A stretch of 64,000 bases of DNA. It comes from Vanilla planifolia. Lineage: Eukaryota > Streptophyta > Magnoliopsida > Asparagales > Orchidaceae. The stretch covers positions 3,035,569-3,099,568 of the forward strand of contig CM043875.1 of assembly GCA_023846275.1 (NCBI GenBank), read 5' to 3'. The notes below the pieces were generated by a model that did no database searches, was not told where the DNA came from, and was given only the letters and a program-made list of their open reading frames with translations. The position numbers were made by a program, and so were the translations under genes. Below, piece by piece: positions 38,646-51,194 of this stretch (position 1 is the first letter of the stretch; each line of letters starts with the position of its first letter).

Positions 38646-41256
38646 TGTTACACCCCATTTTTTCTTAGGCTGATTTTTGGCATACATTTTTTTTTTTTAC
38701 ATATAGACAGCTCAGATCGTCCCATACCAACCTGAGTAGCCTACGAAAACATAGGATATAACACATCATTACACACCTACTTTCCTTTAACAATGTGGAT
38801 CCCATCTCCCGGGTACACCGTCAAATCAGGTTCATGACTCCTGAATTAACAGATGGACTCGCGCAATGTTACTCCTACTAGACCCAATACTCCTAACCCA
38901 TACGGTAGGAGAACCGATCTAATAGAAGTCTGAACCCCCACGGTTAAGTTCCATAGTCATGTAATGACATCACCATCAAACAAAAAGATATATAACATCC
39001 TCAGATAAAATATGACACTCCACACACCATACTCCAAGACAATAAGGTAAGACAGTAAATGAAAACTACATTACAAGAATAAGATCCAAGTCCAACAAGT
39101 GCAATATTGTCCAACCAGATACATAAGTCAGAATCACCCTCACATAATACCTGACATATGAGAATAACAATCTCATTAAATACATCCAACAGCAACAATC
39201 AACTAACCAGAATATCTCAGACAATCACAAATCAGATATCCTCCACAAGCCTGCTGACCACGATCCCACCTAATCTGGTAGCGTCAAGTCTGTCGAGCCA
39301 CTGAAAATATATAATACAGGAATGAGCTACGCCCAGTAGGAAAGACAGCTAGTAAACTCACATGCAAGAGAAGGATAATAGCAAAAATATAGGAATACAG
39401 CATAACAATGTAAGGTGGATAGGCACTCTCAGTCCCAGACTCCGACCAACCACAGTCACCCCTAGTCACACCAGAGTAGCTCTCCTCTGGGCTTCCAGGT
39501 AGCGTGCCAGTGGGAACGCCCATCTCGAAACACGCATGGCGCCTAAGCACCCGACACCGCAGCGTCTCTCGTCAATCAATCTCCTGGAGACTATAGACAG
39601 ATCCAGTCACAAAATCTCTAGCCGACGTGAGACACCCCTGCCACCCTAAGGCGCGCAGGCCTACACACTTGGCTAGCCACTGCGAGACACCCCTGCCACC
39701 CTCAGGCGCGCAGGCCTACACACATGGACCAGGAGAGATCGACTCAGCCACCGTCCCAAAGAGTCCTCTACCAACAACTTCCATAGAAGCTCACGCCCCT
39801 ACAGTCATTGCCAATCTCTAACTCCAAGATCCGGCAACATGTGTCCAGGTACAACAAGGCGCATACCAGTCCACATGTATACTGTGGAAGCTAAGTCTGA
39901 ACCGCACAGTTACCTACCACAACTACCCTAAAACATCATATAGGGTCTATAGTAGTCCGGTCCAGTATGCCAATCCATAAAGTATGCCAACACTGAGTAA
40001 ACTGACTCAATCCATGCCGTTGCCATCAAAGCAACACAACTGTCAATTACTGACTGTTCTGGTAGCATCCATGTACCATACCTCTGTCTGACTGTTTCCA
40101 GCTGTACTGTCATCACTGATAACATTTTTCCCCACTTCAGGCAATTTTTCTTTACCCACGGATCTCCAGAATTTTCGAAATTTCTCATTTCCAAATTTTC
40201 TGATTTTTCTTGAATTTTCCAAAATATAAATAATCCCTAAAACTCAATTATCGAATTTTCCTAAATTCGAAATATCAAATTTTGCATTTTATCCATTTTT
40301 CGAAATTCGGAATAATTTCCGAATTTAAAATTCCGCTATTCCATTATACCGCGCCGCACTTCCGTGAACCCGGTTCTCGCCGCCGGTTCGGCCTTCGCGC
40401 TGAGCCGAGAACCGCTTCTCACTGAACCGCGCCGAATCCCCTGAACCGGATCTCGCCACCGGTTCGGGCCTTCGCGCTGAACCAAACCCCGCCGGTCGAA
40501 GTTATTAATCCGAAATTCGGCCGATGCTTAATATATAATATTAATAATTGATATAATTATTCTCTTAATAAATCAACTAATCCCTAATTAACCCTTAATT
40601 CGTCTCCTTCCTTCGCCCGTCGTCCGCGAAACCCTAGCCGCCGCCATCGCCGACCAATACGATCCTTCCGTCGATTTCCGGCGACTGCGAACAAGGAGAA
40701 CATGTTCGTACTATCCTAACGTTCCAATAATGCCGCTAATTTCCTAAGGTTTAAATCAAAATTTTCCCCGAGCAATTTCGTCTAATCCACATGTTTGACA
40801 GTTCACGCAATTAAAATTCTAGCATTATACAATCACCTTAACGTGAATGAAGTAACATATTCAAATCACAATGCTTGGTAACATTTCCAATTCGACGAAC
40901 AAATTAATTTGTCCCGAAAAGAAAACCCTAACATGCTAATTCGATAATTTGTATAATCAATCCCAAAAATCACATCCGCATGCTCAGGTAACAGTTTGCA
41001 AAATAATACATGTTTTAATTTGCTAAATATCTAATTTAAAATCTGAATTTCCTACCTCAAAGACGCCGGCGACGGTGAACCTCGTCCGCAGCTCCTCACC
41101 GAACGAACCCGGTATCAATCGACTCTCCTCGGTCCCGTGAATCTCCAGGCACAAAAAGCCCCTTGCCAGGCCGCCGGAATCACGCGCCGTACGCCGGAAA
41201 ACTTCCTCTCTATCGGTCGGTCGAACGAAACCCTAATCGATGTATTTCGCGAGGGT

Positions 41257-41263
41257 TTTATAT
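41257..41263 (-). promoter_or_regulatory. TATA box of the LTR
   Basis: On the minus strand the sequence reads aaTATAAAAccctcg. It lies about 470 bases inside the LTR and directly downstream of the 40-base repeats, as expected for a U3 promoter. Transcription would start some 30 bases further on, near 41,225. Confidence 0.6.
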
Positions 41264-41270
41264 TCCTGGC

Positions 41271-41377
41271 CGACACGGTGAAAACCCGTTACGCACCGTT
41301 GACACGCTTTCGACACGGTAAGCACCCGATACGCGCTGTCGACACGCTATCGACACGGTAAGCACCCGATCAGCCGG
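41271..41377 (-). repeat. 40-bp tandem repeats in LTR U3 (about 2.6 copies)
   Basis: Units start at 41,271, 41,311 and 41,351, each with cgacacggt, then acccg, then the ttgacacgct or tcgacacgct motif. The exact 40-base period and the position next to the TATA box resemble U3 enhancer repeats. Confidence 0.85.
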
Positions 41378-41734
41378 TTCAATCCCAACCGTCGATCACG
41401 ACCGTCCGATCCGCTTATCAGAACGCACGCGCAAACTCACTCGGCGAACCGCCTCCGCCTCCGCTGAACCGTTCCGGTCCGGTTCACGCGCGGTAAAAAC
41501 CAATTTCCGGTTTAATTTAAATGGATTTTCGAATTTCTAAAAATCCAATAAATATAATTAAACAGGGAAAATTACTTAAAATTTACCTCGGTGCTCCGGA
41601 AAATCCCCAGAAATTTCAGAAATTCCAATAGCCTCCAATTGAGCTCCTGGCTCATCCTACTGTAGATCTGAAATCATCCAAGCCAAAAATTAATTTATTA
41701 AAGATTAACATAAAAATTTTTACTGGGTATAACA

Positions 41735-41869
<135 letters not shown>

Positions 41870-42910
41870 CATTGAAAAAACATAATATTTCAATATTTGC
41901 TATGATTTCACCTTATTATACTTTGCCTCAAATACCATTACAAATACAAAAAATCATAGGACATTTTTACATCTTTGAGACAAGTATAATGGAAAAATCA
42001 AACATTAAACCCTTTTTATAATCAAATAAAAGTATAGAAAACATAAAACAATGACAATATTTGACATACAAACATCCAAATATAAACTATAAATATACAA
42101 CCTATAAAAGCTTGAATGAAGTATAAATATAAGTATATCTGATCATAACTCACTACATAATAGTCATAATAAATGTGTTATCTCATAAACCATTATACTC
42201 CTCATCTCTATGTCTATCAATGGCACTACTTGTAATGTAAATAGTTAATAAGTCTTTTGAAGCTCAATAGATAAATTGTTAAAAAGAAGCAGTATCATAA
42301 TAATGAATTAATGTAATTATACAAACCATAATTCCAAAACAATGATATCAAATTATGACATCTCTAAGAGAAACATGAAAAACATGTAACTATGCATAGA
42401 TAGATTTCATATCCTTTTCTTATGCATATATATATATATTATTCTTATTAAAATTATAATAATCCTCCACCTATTATTCGTAAATATATTTTTTAATATT
42501 TTTAAATTAAATGGTCAAATTTTTCTTGGATGACCATTATCCTAGCTCTATTATATCTCACCTCATATCAATATATAATATCATGTACTAGTATCTTATA
42601 TCCCAACTTTTCATATTATATACATACATCTCAATTCATAAGCATATATCTCTATCATAGTGGGAAACATATATTAGTTTTGTCTTGGAGCTCATAACAT
42701 CAAGCCTTGTACAAAGTCATAACATGGTCCCAAATATGTGATTGTCATGTTCTATACAAAATATTAGCAAAAAATAAAGTATATCATATCATATCATAGG
42801 AAGATCTCAAACCCATACTCTTCAAACTCAACATAAAGTACTAATGATAAATAATCATGTGACAAGCTATAAGATAATGTCATAGAGAAAATAACTTCTT
42901 AAATTCATTA
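41870..42910. other. AT-rich DNA without features
   Basis: No coding frame or domain is seen. It contains a short (AT)n tract near 42,430 and a catatcatatcat run near 42,783. Confidence 0.5.
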
Positions 42911-42916
42911 AATCTT

Positions 42917-43267
42917 GTGATGGGAGGTGACGATGAGGCAATTGTGGGCCGTGGTTATTCAGAAGGGTTTCTCTATGTTGGTAATTGTTTTTCTCATTTT
43001 GTACATGTCAGCCTTAGGTGTTTGGCACTAATGACAGATCATGGAGGCTCTACTTCCTCAAATTGCTCTTTTGCTAAGGTGATTGAGGAGGTAATCTTTA
43101 CTTCAATAAAAATTAAGTTGATCTCTTCATATAAAGGAGAACTAGAAGTGATATTAAAGGAAGAAAAGGATTTGAAGATGGATGCACCCTTTAAATTCAC
43201 TTTAATCAGGAAAAGGGAAGTAGAAGCCAAAAAAGAATCGATTACCCACCTTAAATTTATAATATAA
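42917..43267 (+). pseudogene. 116-codon open frame, possible LINE 5' region
   Basis: Begins MMGGDDEAIVGRGYSEGF and ends in a lysine/glutamate-rich stretch. It is the longest clean frame near the LINE remnant, is on the same strand and ends about 100 bases before the first readable endonuclease text. It may be the end of a LINE ORF1 or the start of ORF2. I recognise no domain, so it could equally be chance. Confidence 0.35.
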
Positions 43268-43359
43268 TCTCATAGGATACCATTTGTAGCTCTATTTGAG
43301 CAGTTAAAAAAACTAGATAATAGGACAAAATCAGAAGAAAACTTGATTTTTATCATTAC

Positions 43360-46300
43360 AAATCAAACTATTTTAATAATTTTTTGTTGTTTTGGAATGG
43401 GCATATCTCTTATCAAATTATGGTCGATGAGGAATAATACATCACCTTCTTTTCAAGCATGATGATTGGAGTAGCCACGTGAGTTGCACATTTATATATG
43501 CAAAAATCTCCTTTACTAAAAGCTGGAAACTTTGGAGGGACCTTAAAGAGATAGAAGACTCTTTTGATGAATACTAAAAGGTGGATACTTTGGAGGAGAA
43601 TTCAACACTATTGCCTCTCTTGATGAATACAAGGGACATTAAATGTTATATATTGGAGTTATCAATGAATTTTTTAAATGCATTGAGTGCTGCAATCTTA
43701 GAGAGATTTCTTTTTTGAGGAGTCCTTTTAATTAGTTAGGAATTAAAATGGTAACTATACTTGGAAGATATTAAATAGAACTTTGGTAAATCAAAACTGT
43801 ATAAATCTTGTGCCAAAGCATCAATTCAACATCTCAATAAAGTAGTTCTAGACCATTCCCCACTATTATTTTTATTTCTAAAAGAAACTTACTCAAGTCC
43901 AAGATCATTCACATTCCAAAATGTGTGGCTAAATCACCAATCATTTGCAGTGAAAAAAATTGAAAAATATTGATTGCTGGAAATAGGTTAAATGTGTTAG
44001 CTCTTATTAAAAGACTTTAAACCTACTTCAAAGGATGGAATAGAACCTACTTTGGTAATATATTTGTTACCTAAAATAAGTTGAGGATTAAGTTATGAAA
44101 AAAGAAAAGTAGTTTGAATTTCTTCATAATGAGAGATCAAGCCAAGAATTTTTAATAGCACAAAACCATCTTCTCTCTTTGATAAAAACCAAAGAAGCAT
44201 TTTGGAGCCGAAAGACTAAAATCAATTGGCTCAAAGAGGGTGATAGAAAGTTGTCGAGTTAAGGATTCCAATAGGAATTGGATAGTAAAAGAAGATAAGA
44301 TTGCTGATGTAGCTATTAGGCATTTCTAGGATTTCTTGTTAGCTTTATCTGTGAATGAAAAACCTAATTTATTAAGTCATATCCCACTTCTAGTAAGTAA
44401 AGAAATGAAGAAATAATATTTGAAAGAAGTAACCATTGATGAAATAAAGTAGATTGTAGACAACATAGAACATCATAATTCTTAAGGTCTTAATAACTTC
44501 AATAGTCTCTTTTACTCTCATTATTGGAATGTCATCGCACTAGATGCACTAAATGCAATGAAAGACTTTTTAAAAGGTGTTCCCATTCCAAATGCAATTA
44601 TTATCAGGAATATAGTACTCATTCCAAAGAAAGCTAACCCCTAAACTTTCAATGATTATAAACTTATCTATTTATAAAACTTTGCTAAAAAAATACTAAG
44701 TTAATAGCCACTAGATTTTAGCAGATGATGTCATCTTTAATATCTTTGGAATATGCTAGCTTGTCATGGGGAGTGACATTATGGATAATGCTCTACTTGC
44801 ACAAGAAATGGTAGATTCAATAAATAAGAAAACAAAGGGAAGCAACTGCATCATCTTATTGGATATTAGGAATGCTTTTAGCATGTTTTCATGAGATTTT
44901 CTAAAGTAGGTCCCAACGAGTTTTGGTTTTGATGCAAGTTTCATTTAACTTGTTATTAACATACATAAAAACAGTCAATTTTCCATCATTATCAGTGGTA
45001 AAAGTAGATGTTACTTTTAGGTCTCTAGAGGTTTAAAGTAATGAAAATTACCATTCCCTCTCATATTTATATTGGCTACAAAAGTACTAAGCCATGATCT
45101 AAATAACTTATTTGAATAGGACAAAGCTCTACAATACACGCTTGTAAGAGGGTTCCCAAATGTTTCTCATCTAAGCTTCATGAATAATTTCCATCCTATT
45201 AACTAGAGGTAATAAAAGAAATTTTTCCAAAATTGTGCATTTTTTATAAAAATTTCAAGTAGGGTCTTGCTTACAAATCAACTCACAAAATGTTCTCTTA
45301 TCTATGGTAAAAACTTTAATCTTATAAATGCTCACAATCTCAGCAAACTCTTGGGATTTAGGTTCAGCAACTTTCCATGCAATTATCTTCGATATGTACT
45401 ATTCAAAGGAAGGAAAAAACTTTGCATTTTCAACACCTACTTGATACCTTAAATAATAGGCTTGCAGGTTGGAAGAAAAGGCAGTTATCCATGGTAGGTA
45501 GAAGGATTCTCGCTAAACATGTTCTAGCTTTCATTCCAATGCATACATGAATGGTTTCAATTCTACTTAAAATAATTATACAATGAATGGGAAATATATT
45601 GAATGATTTTATTTGGGAAGATGCAACTAAATGCACGAACATCATTGGACAACCTAGAAAAAATTAACTTAGAAATAAAGAAAAATAGATTAAGCCTGAA
45701 GAATCTTAAAGATATGATGATTTCTTTCAGTGTAAATCTTTCTAGAAGGTTCAAACTACTAACTCACTATAGGCCAATTTCATAAGAGCCAAATTAATAT
45801 CCTTCAAAGTAGAATTACAAAATCTTATCAACATGGAAATGCATATAAAGCATCAAGCACAAAGCATTGGAACACATAGATCTCTCAAAAATAGAAGATC
45901 CTATCATTTGATGCTTTATTTTGATGGAAAATTCAACACTAGTTCAACTTGAGAATTAATTGAAGCAAAAGGTTTGATTCTTAATTCAAGAAAGTACAAA
46001 CAGAACAACAAACTATTATTGAAAACTTTCATTTTTTACGTGGTGCATATTGAATAATTATTTTCATTCCTAAAAATTTTACAAAAATTCAATTTCTAGC
46101 TAACTTTCAAGTACTCATTTTTCTCAATGAAGATACATTAGATCACATGCTTATTGGCTATCATTGGTCAAAAAAAATTTACAACCACTATGCAAAACTT
46201 TTTGACATTAATGAGGTGAATGTAGTAGATGACTTCTTATTGCCTAAGATATGGTGGAGGAATACTTCTTGGAAAAAAATGCCAACAAAGAGTTATTAAA

Positions 46301-46900
46301 CTACTCCCATATTTAATCTATTAGGAAATTTTGAAAGCTCACAATTTAACTCTATTTGAGAAAATTAAACTCTCGATAAGAAACATTATTAAGAATTTCT
46401 AATCCATATGTTTCAATATCTTTAGGTGTTCACTACTAACTTAAACAAATTAATCAAATTCCAACTTGGTTCAATGCAATCTAACTCCTTTATTCTCCAA
46501 AGTCAAATGCAAATGTATGAAGATTATGAACAAAAACCCTATTTTAATCAACATTTTTAAACTAAATATTAGTGGTTTGGCTCATGGTAATCTTATAACA
46601 TTTGGTTGTGGTGGGATCTTAGTCTTGGTTTGTAGGGAATTCTCTACTTTTTCATAACTAAGCCATACTTTTTTATAGTTGAAGTCCTAATAGTGGTTTA
46701 ACTCATGGTAATCTCAAAAAAGCTGGTTGTCATGGGATCTTAATCATCTTGGTCGATAGGGCATTCTCTACACCTGTTGGCTCAACAACTAATGTAAAAG
46801 TGAAAGGTTTGGCTTTATTATTAGGATTTTTCAACAATGAAAAAGTATGGGTCATTTCGACATTCAAATGGAACTGGATTGTTATATAATTCTAGACAAT
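43360..46900 (+). mobile_element. Decayed L1-type LINE (endonuclease, RT, RNase H)
   Basis: Non-LTR retrotransposon ORF2 read through stops and frameshifts. The endonuclease part is near 43,500-43,640 (LWRDLKEIEDSF, then GGEFNTIASLDEYKGH). The pre-RT phrase KTKINWLKEGDRKLS is near 44,208-44,258. The RT domain runs from about 44,440 to 45,110 (IIIRNIVLIPKKANP, DNALLAQEMVDSIN, CIILLDIRNAFSMFS, FILATKVLSHDLNN). The post-RT region near 45,410-45,550 reads FQHLLDTLNNRLAGWKKRQ, then LSMVGRRILAKHVLAFIPM. An RNase H domain follows near 46,545-46,640 (IFKLNISGLAHGNL, FGCGGIL). RNase H after RT is known for one group of plant L1 elements. No poly-A tail or target duplication could be fixed. Inactive. 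Confidence 0.88.
46571..46780 (+). repeat. 121-bp tandem duplication within the LINE RNase H domain
   Basis: The phrase agtggttt(g/a)(g/a)ctcatggtaatct starts at 46,571 and at 46,692. Each is followed by ggttgt, gggatctta, ttggt, tagggaattctct or tagggcattctct. The first copy encodes SGLAHGNL and GCGGIL, the second SGLTHGNL and GCHGIL. Confidence 0.8.
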
Positions 46901-46904
46901 ATTT

Positions 46905-49900
46905 CCATTCCTGGGAACATACATTATCACATTAAAAAATGATGACAACTTTAGCATAGTTTATCTTCAAAGAATAATGTCATGACAAATTAGCTTATTC
47001 TCCTAGCTTTCTCCTCATCATAATCAATTTCCTTTGAAACCCATCATATTAAAGATTTCTATAAGGACATAATTCATATGGATATGATCAAGTTCTCTTA
47101 CCTTAGAGAATCTTGTAGGACCATAAACATGGTCTAAAATAGTTATGTGGTGAGAAATTATCAAACATAATTGGCTAGCACCAGCTTACAATCAAATACA
47201 TTTAACCCACAACAAATACCAAAATTATGCAAGGTCCCATCCAAGACCAAGGAATGTCATTAGTAATTTAAATGGTTGTAGGCCTTCAGTCTATTAACCA
47301 ATCAGAAAGTAATAATTATGATATCTGCAATAAATAGATTGATAGTAGATTACCAAATTATTGTCGAAGTGGAGTCACACAATTAGGATAACGATAAAAT
47401 TAAATAAAACTGACTAATATAACTTGTGAGGGAGGCCTGCACCTCAAAATCCTCTTCTCAAATCAAGATGCCAATGAATTTTGCATTTTTTTCTTATACT
47501 CTTATTCATTTCATACTTTAAATAAATAATACAATATGTTCTAGTTACCATTCCTATATAATAGTACCATCTAACCCCTTTACATTTTTGTATCTTAGAT
47601 GAATCACGATCATAAATTCCAAAATTTATTATCATATTGGTCCATTCCACAAATTTTTTTTCTAACCCCTCAACTATTTTGAATTCATTTAGTATGATAT
47701 GCCTAGTTGTTCTGAATGATCTTTCTACTGTTCATTACCAACCATGATTAGGTGCTCGATTTTGGGCTCATTGAATCCAAAATATGCAAAAAATAAAAAG
47801 ACAGACCAAAAATAAAAATCACCATTATAGCATGAAACAATAAGAGCCATTGGCTCACTGCAGATGCGACAAAGCATGTGCAATAGTGCAAGGGCATGCA
47901 TTGAATACAGAGGCTCTAACATGCCCATGAATAGAAGTTACACAGTGGATGTTTGAGCTCACAGGGCACAGAAAAGCATTCAAGACTAGTTCACATGCGT
48001 AAGTATTAACCACGTATAGCGCAGGGATTTGCACACACATGACAAGTAAACCTACCATATTACCCTGAAAAATATTCACATGCATGGCCTCTCTATGCAC
48101 AAAAATAATACCTTTAAATGTGAATAGCGTCCTGGTGTTTGCAAGCAGCACGCGTGTGTATGACCAAGCTGTTTAGCGCACAGATTTTTGTAGAATTTGT
48201 GAAAATGTATTGATTTTAGTCAAAATCATACATTTCTTTTAAAAATTACAAAATTAAATTTTTTTAAAAAATTATCCAAACCTCTATATAAAAAGATAAA
48301 AATGATAAATAAAATAATTCAAAACTTCTTGAATTCCAACTTTATGAAAAAGTTTATTCTCTTATGGTAAAAACTCCCTTCTCTTTTTTTTTTATTTCTT
48401 AGTACCTCATCATTCCTTATGCTTCAACTTTCACTATTGTGATACTAAAAATAAAGTTAATTAGTGAGAGATTATAATGAGAACACCTTGTAAATAGATC
48501 AAGAAATCATTAAATTTTTACATTGCTCCTTGCTCTTGCATTGATCAAGTTTTTCTCACTCTCATCACTCATTGTGTGTTCTATATGCACTTCTCTCATC
48601 CTCTCTAATTAGTTTAAATCATGTCACTATATGCAATTCTCATTAATCAGTTAAGTTTGAATCTCTAGTTGACCTGTTTTGTGTATCCCTTCCTCCAAGT
48701 CACTGATCAAATGGTACAAAAGATATCATTATTTTGTATGAATATGTGCCTAAGTGATTGTGCTTGTCATCATTTGAGCATAACCACTAATCTATTTTTA
48801 TTGGATTAATATGTTTTGCTAAGACTTATTGTTGTACATCATCTAAGTCAAATTATGTCATTAGTATTATCTACTAACCAATTCTACTTGGTCACCAATC
48901 ATCTAATATAAAACATATATTTATATTATACAGTCTTGTGATTGATCAACATTACTCATTATCATCCTTATACTACAAATCATCACTGTTTATTAACCTA
49001 GTTCAATAAGTTATGTCTCATAATCCATAATTAGTTAAGTCCAAAATCATCATTAGCCTTTTACGAATGCTCAATTCATGGCCTTATAATATAGTATGAT
49101 TCTTCTCATCATACAATATAATTATCACCCTCTATATTCGAGTATTGTTAATAGTTAATCCTAGATATCATTCCAATTCATGCAAAAGTTTTAGAGTGAA
49201 ATTGAGAAATCAAGTTTAAAGGTGATTTAAAAAGTCCTACCTTATAATAAGGGGATGAGATCAAGCATAAGTCAAGAATTTAAGGAGGATAAGGAATTAA
49301 TACTAGTTATGTGAAATTAAAAAGATTTGGTAACCAATTTTTAGCTAATATCAATAAATTATTTTTTTAAAAATTCTTTTAACAACTACTTATCTTATAT
49401 CGATATGTTTCCTTTACAAAAAATAGTCATAATTTAACGACCAATTACAATAATTTGTCATTAACAATTTGTTAAGTTTAAAGCTATAGAAATTTCTAGC
49501 ATCTCTACATTTATTATAGAACTAGAAAATACCAACACTTATTATTCATTAATTGTTTGTACTTTTGTCTCAACAATTGGGATTTACAACTATTTTAGTT
49601 TATAGAACTTAGTACAATGTTAGTCATTTGAAACTAGTATCACTTGCACATCTTTTGCTTTACTTTATTTAATATAAATATTAATTAAATTATCATTATC
49701 AAAAAGGAAAGATATTATTAACTTCATAAACCTAATGGTTTAAGATTATGTTTTGATGATAACAACACTACTTAAATGAGCTACTTAAAGGTTTTTCTAG
49801 TATGCTTAAATTATATGAAAGTTAGGTGACCAAAAAAGAGTTTAAAAGTGATTTAGAGATCTATTTAACAAGCTCAAGAGATTCTTAAATGAAGTTCAAG

Positions 49901-50445
49901 CAAGATTAAGTAAGCTTAAGCCAAATTCAACTGAAAGGCCAATGCTACAATCTCTTCTTTCTTATTAATGTAGAATAAGCAGCATCAATAGTTGATACTG
50001 AGCTGATTCAATAGATTATAAAAGATTTTTCTTATTTATTTCATATTTTTAATTTATTGTGAGTTATAATACATCATTTATAAGACACATAAGATCTTTT
50101 AATTTTTTTATTCTATTTTTTATTATCTTTATTTTATTAGATAAGAGTATTTTGATCATTTTCTCTAAATGCATTTTTGTATCTATAAATATTCTTTATG
50201 AAATTGAAAAGAAAAAAGAAGATTAGTTTGCATGAAATTTTATTTTGATTGAAACACAATTTTCTTTTATTTTGCATGTGAGCATAACTTGGATAACGAT
50301 CCAAAGCTTTTTAGGTTGCGATCCAAACATAGAGCTTGGTTGAGATCAAGCTAGAGGAGTTCTTCCTACATATTTTTTCATCAACTTTTTGTATTAAAGA
50401 TTAATTGAGTCTAACTGCATAAATTTCTTCTATACATTCTCCACA
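46905..50445. other. AT-rich DNA with one GC-richer patch
   Basis: No gene is supported. A patch at about 47,740-48,190 is less AT-rich, with recurring gcatgc, acatgc and cacag words. A minus-strand frame there (47,855-48,151) has no recognisable domain. It may be retroelement spacer or LTR sequence. The rest (48.2-50.4 kb) is featureless AT-rich DNA. Confidence 0.45.
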
Positions 50446-50449
50446 ATTT

Positions 50450-50690
50450 TTGGTATCAAATATTAATTAAGATGAAACTATAATAGTTCGTTTTGTCATT
50501 CTCAATCAATCATCCAGAGTCAAAACTACCAATAAGGCTCTCTTACATCATGGGCAATCCATGCTATCAAATAGCATTTTAAGATACTCCAACCAATCCT
50601 TTGATTGAATTGGATCGATGATATCTACAAAATGTATCAAAAAGTAATCCACTAAGTGTTTAGCTAAATATAATCCAACATGCCTCCTAG
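50450..50690 (-). pseudogene. Ty3/gypsy gag fragment
   Basis: Reading leftwards, the minus strand gives SIQF/DPIQSKDWLEYLKMLF then DSMDCP, a stop and ALLVV. This matches the conserved gag core of plant gypsy elements (xxWLxxLExIFxxMxCPxxxK). It lies 500-700 bases downstream of the primer binding site at 51,180, which is where gag should be. It could be the missing 5' part of the gypsy element whose pol lies at 34.9-38.6 kb on the same strand. Confidence 0.6.
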
Positions 50691-50694
50691 TTTC

Positions 50695-51175
50695 CCTTCA
50701 AGTTTGTATCCCTACAATCACTACTCTTATTTCCTAGACTCTCTCTTCTCGAGATGATGCCTTCTCCTCAAATTCATTATTAAAACTTGCTAGTTCCTCA
50801 ATAAGTATATTATGATTTTCAAATGCTATTTAGATTAAAAAAAAAAGGCATATGCATTCATGAATAAGAAGGATTTCTTGTTACTTCTTTGATTTTCTCT
50901 TTTTTTATTTTACTTTTCTTTTAATTTTTCTTTTTTACTTCTACTTATTATTATTTTACTTACACTTATTACTTAGTTTAGTTTACACACACACACATGT
51001 ATATATATCCACAATTGCATTCAACATGTATAATGATTGCATGAACAAAAAACACATAAATATCAATAATAAATATAAAAAATAAATGTGTGTGCTTCCC
51101 TCTAGGGTTGTTTACCCAACTCACATTATTTAAGGCATTATATTTTTCAAGTTATTTTTCTTTGATAGGTATCTA
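50695..51175 (-). other. 5' leader of the gypsy element
   Basis: AT-rich untranslated stretch between the primer binding site and gag on the minus strand. It holds a small acac/tata run near 50,986-51,009. Confidence 0.45.
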
Positions 51176-51179
51176 ATAA

Positions 51180-51191
51180 GCTCTGATACCA
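51180..51191 (-). promoter_or_regulatory. Primer binding site (initiator tRNA-Met type)
   Basis: The minus strand reads TGGTATCAGAGC, the standard plant LTR-retrotransposon primer site complementary to the 3' end of initiator methionine tRNA. It is separated by three bases from the LTR end at 51,195 and fixes the element as minus-strand. Confidence 0.88.
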
Positions 51192-51194
51192 CAA

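Larger units (their letters stand above)
38646..41734 (-). mobile_element. Solo-LTR-like insertion, 3,089 bp, TG..CA ends and 5-bp target duplication
   Basis: It begins TGTTACACCC and ends GGGTATAACA; these ends are inverted repeats with one mismatch in ten. It is flanked by tatac on both sides. It is far more GC-rich than its surroundings, and there is no gag or pol inside, so the whole is best read as a single long LTR left by recombination between the two LTRs of a Ty3/gypsy element. Orientation is minus: a TATAAAA box lies at 41,263-41,257, about 470 bases from the minus-strand start. Just upstream of that box are 40-base tandem repeats (41,271-41,377) of enhancer-like form. Two further internal repeats exist: a 76-base unit at about 40,371-40,490 and a 55-base unit at 39,629-39,728. 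Short open frames (for example 39,928-40,194 minus) have no recognisable domain. A small non-autonomous element with unrelated LTRs is the main alternative. Confidence 0.78.

Noticed and set aside
38646..41734. A real gene in the GC-rich block, suggested by its composition and three small frames
   Set aside because: No domain, no consistent frame, and TG..CA ends with a target duplication point to an LTR.
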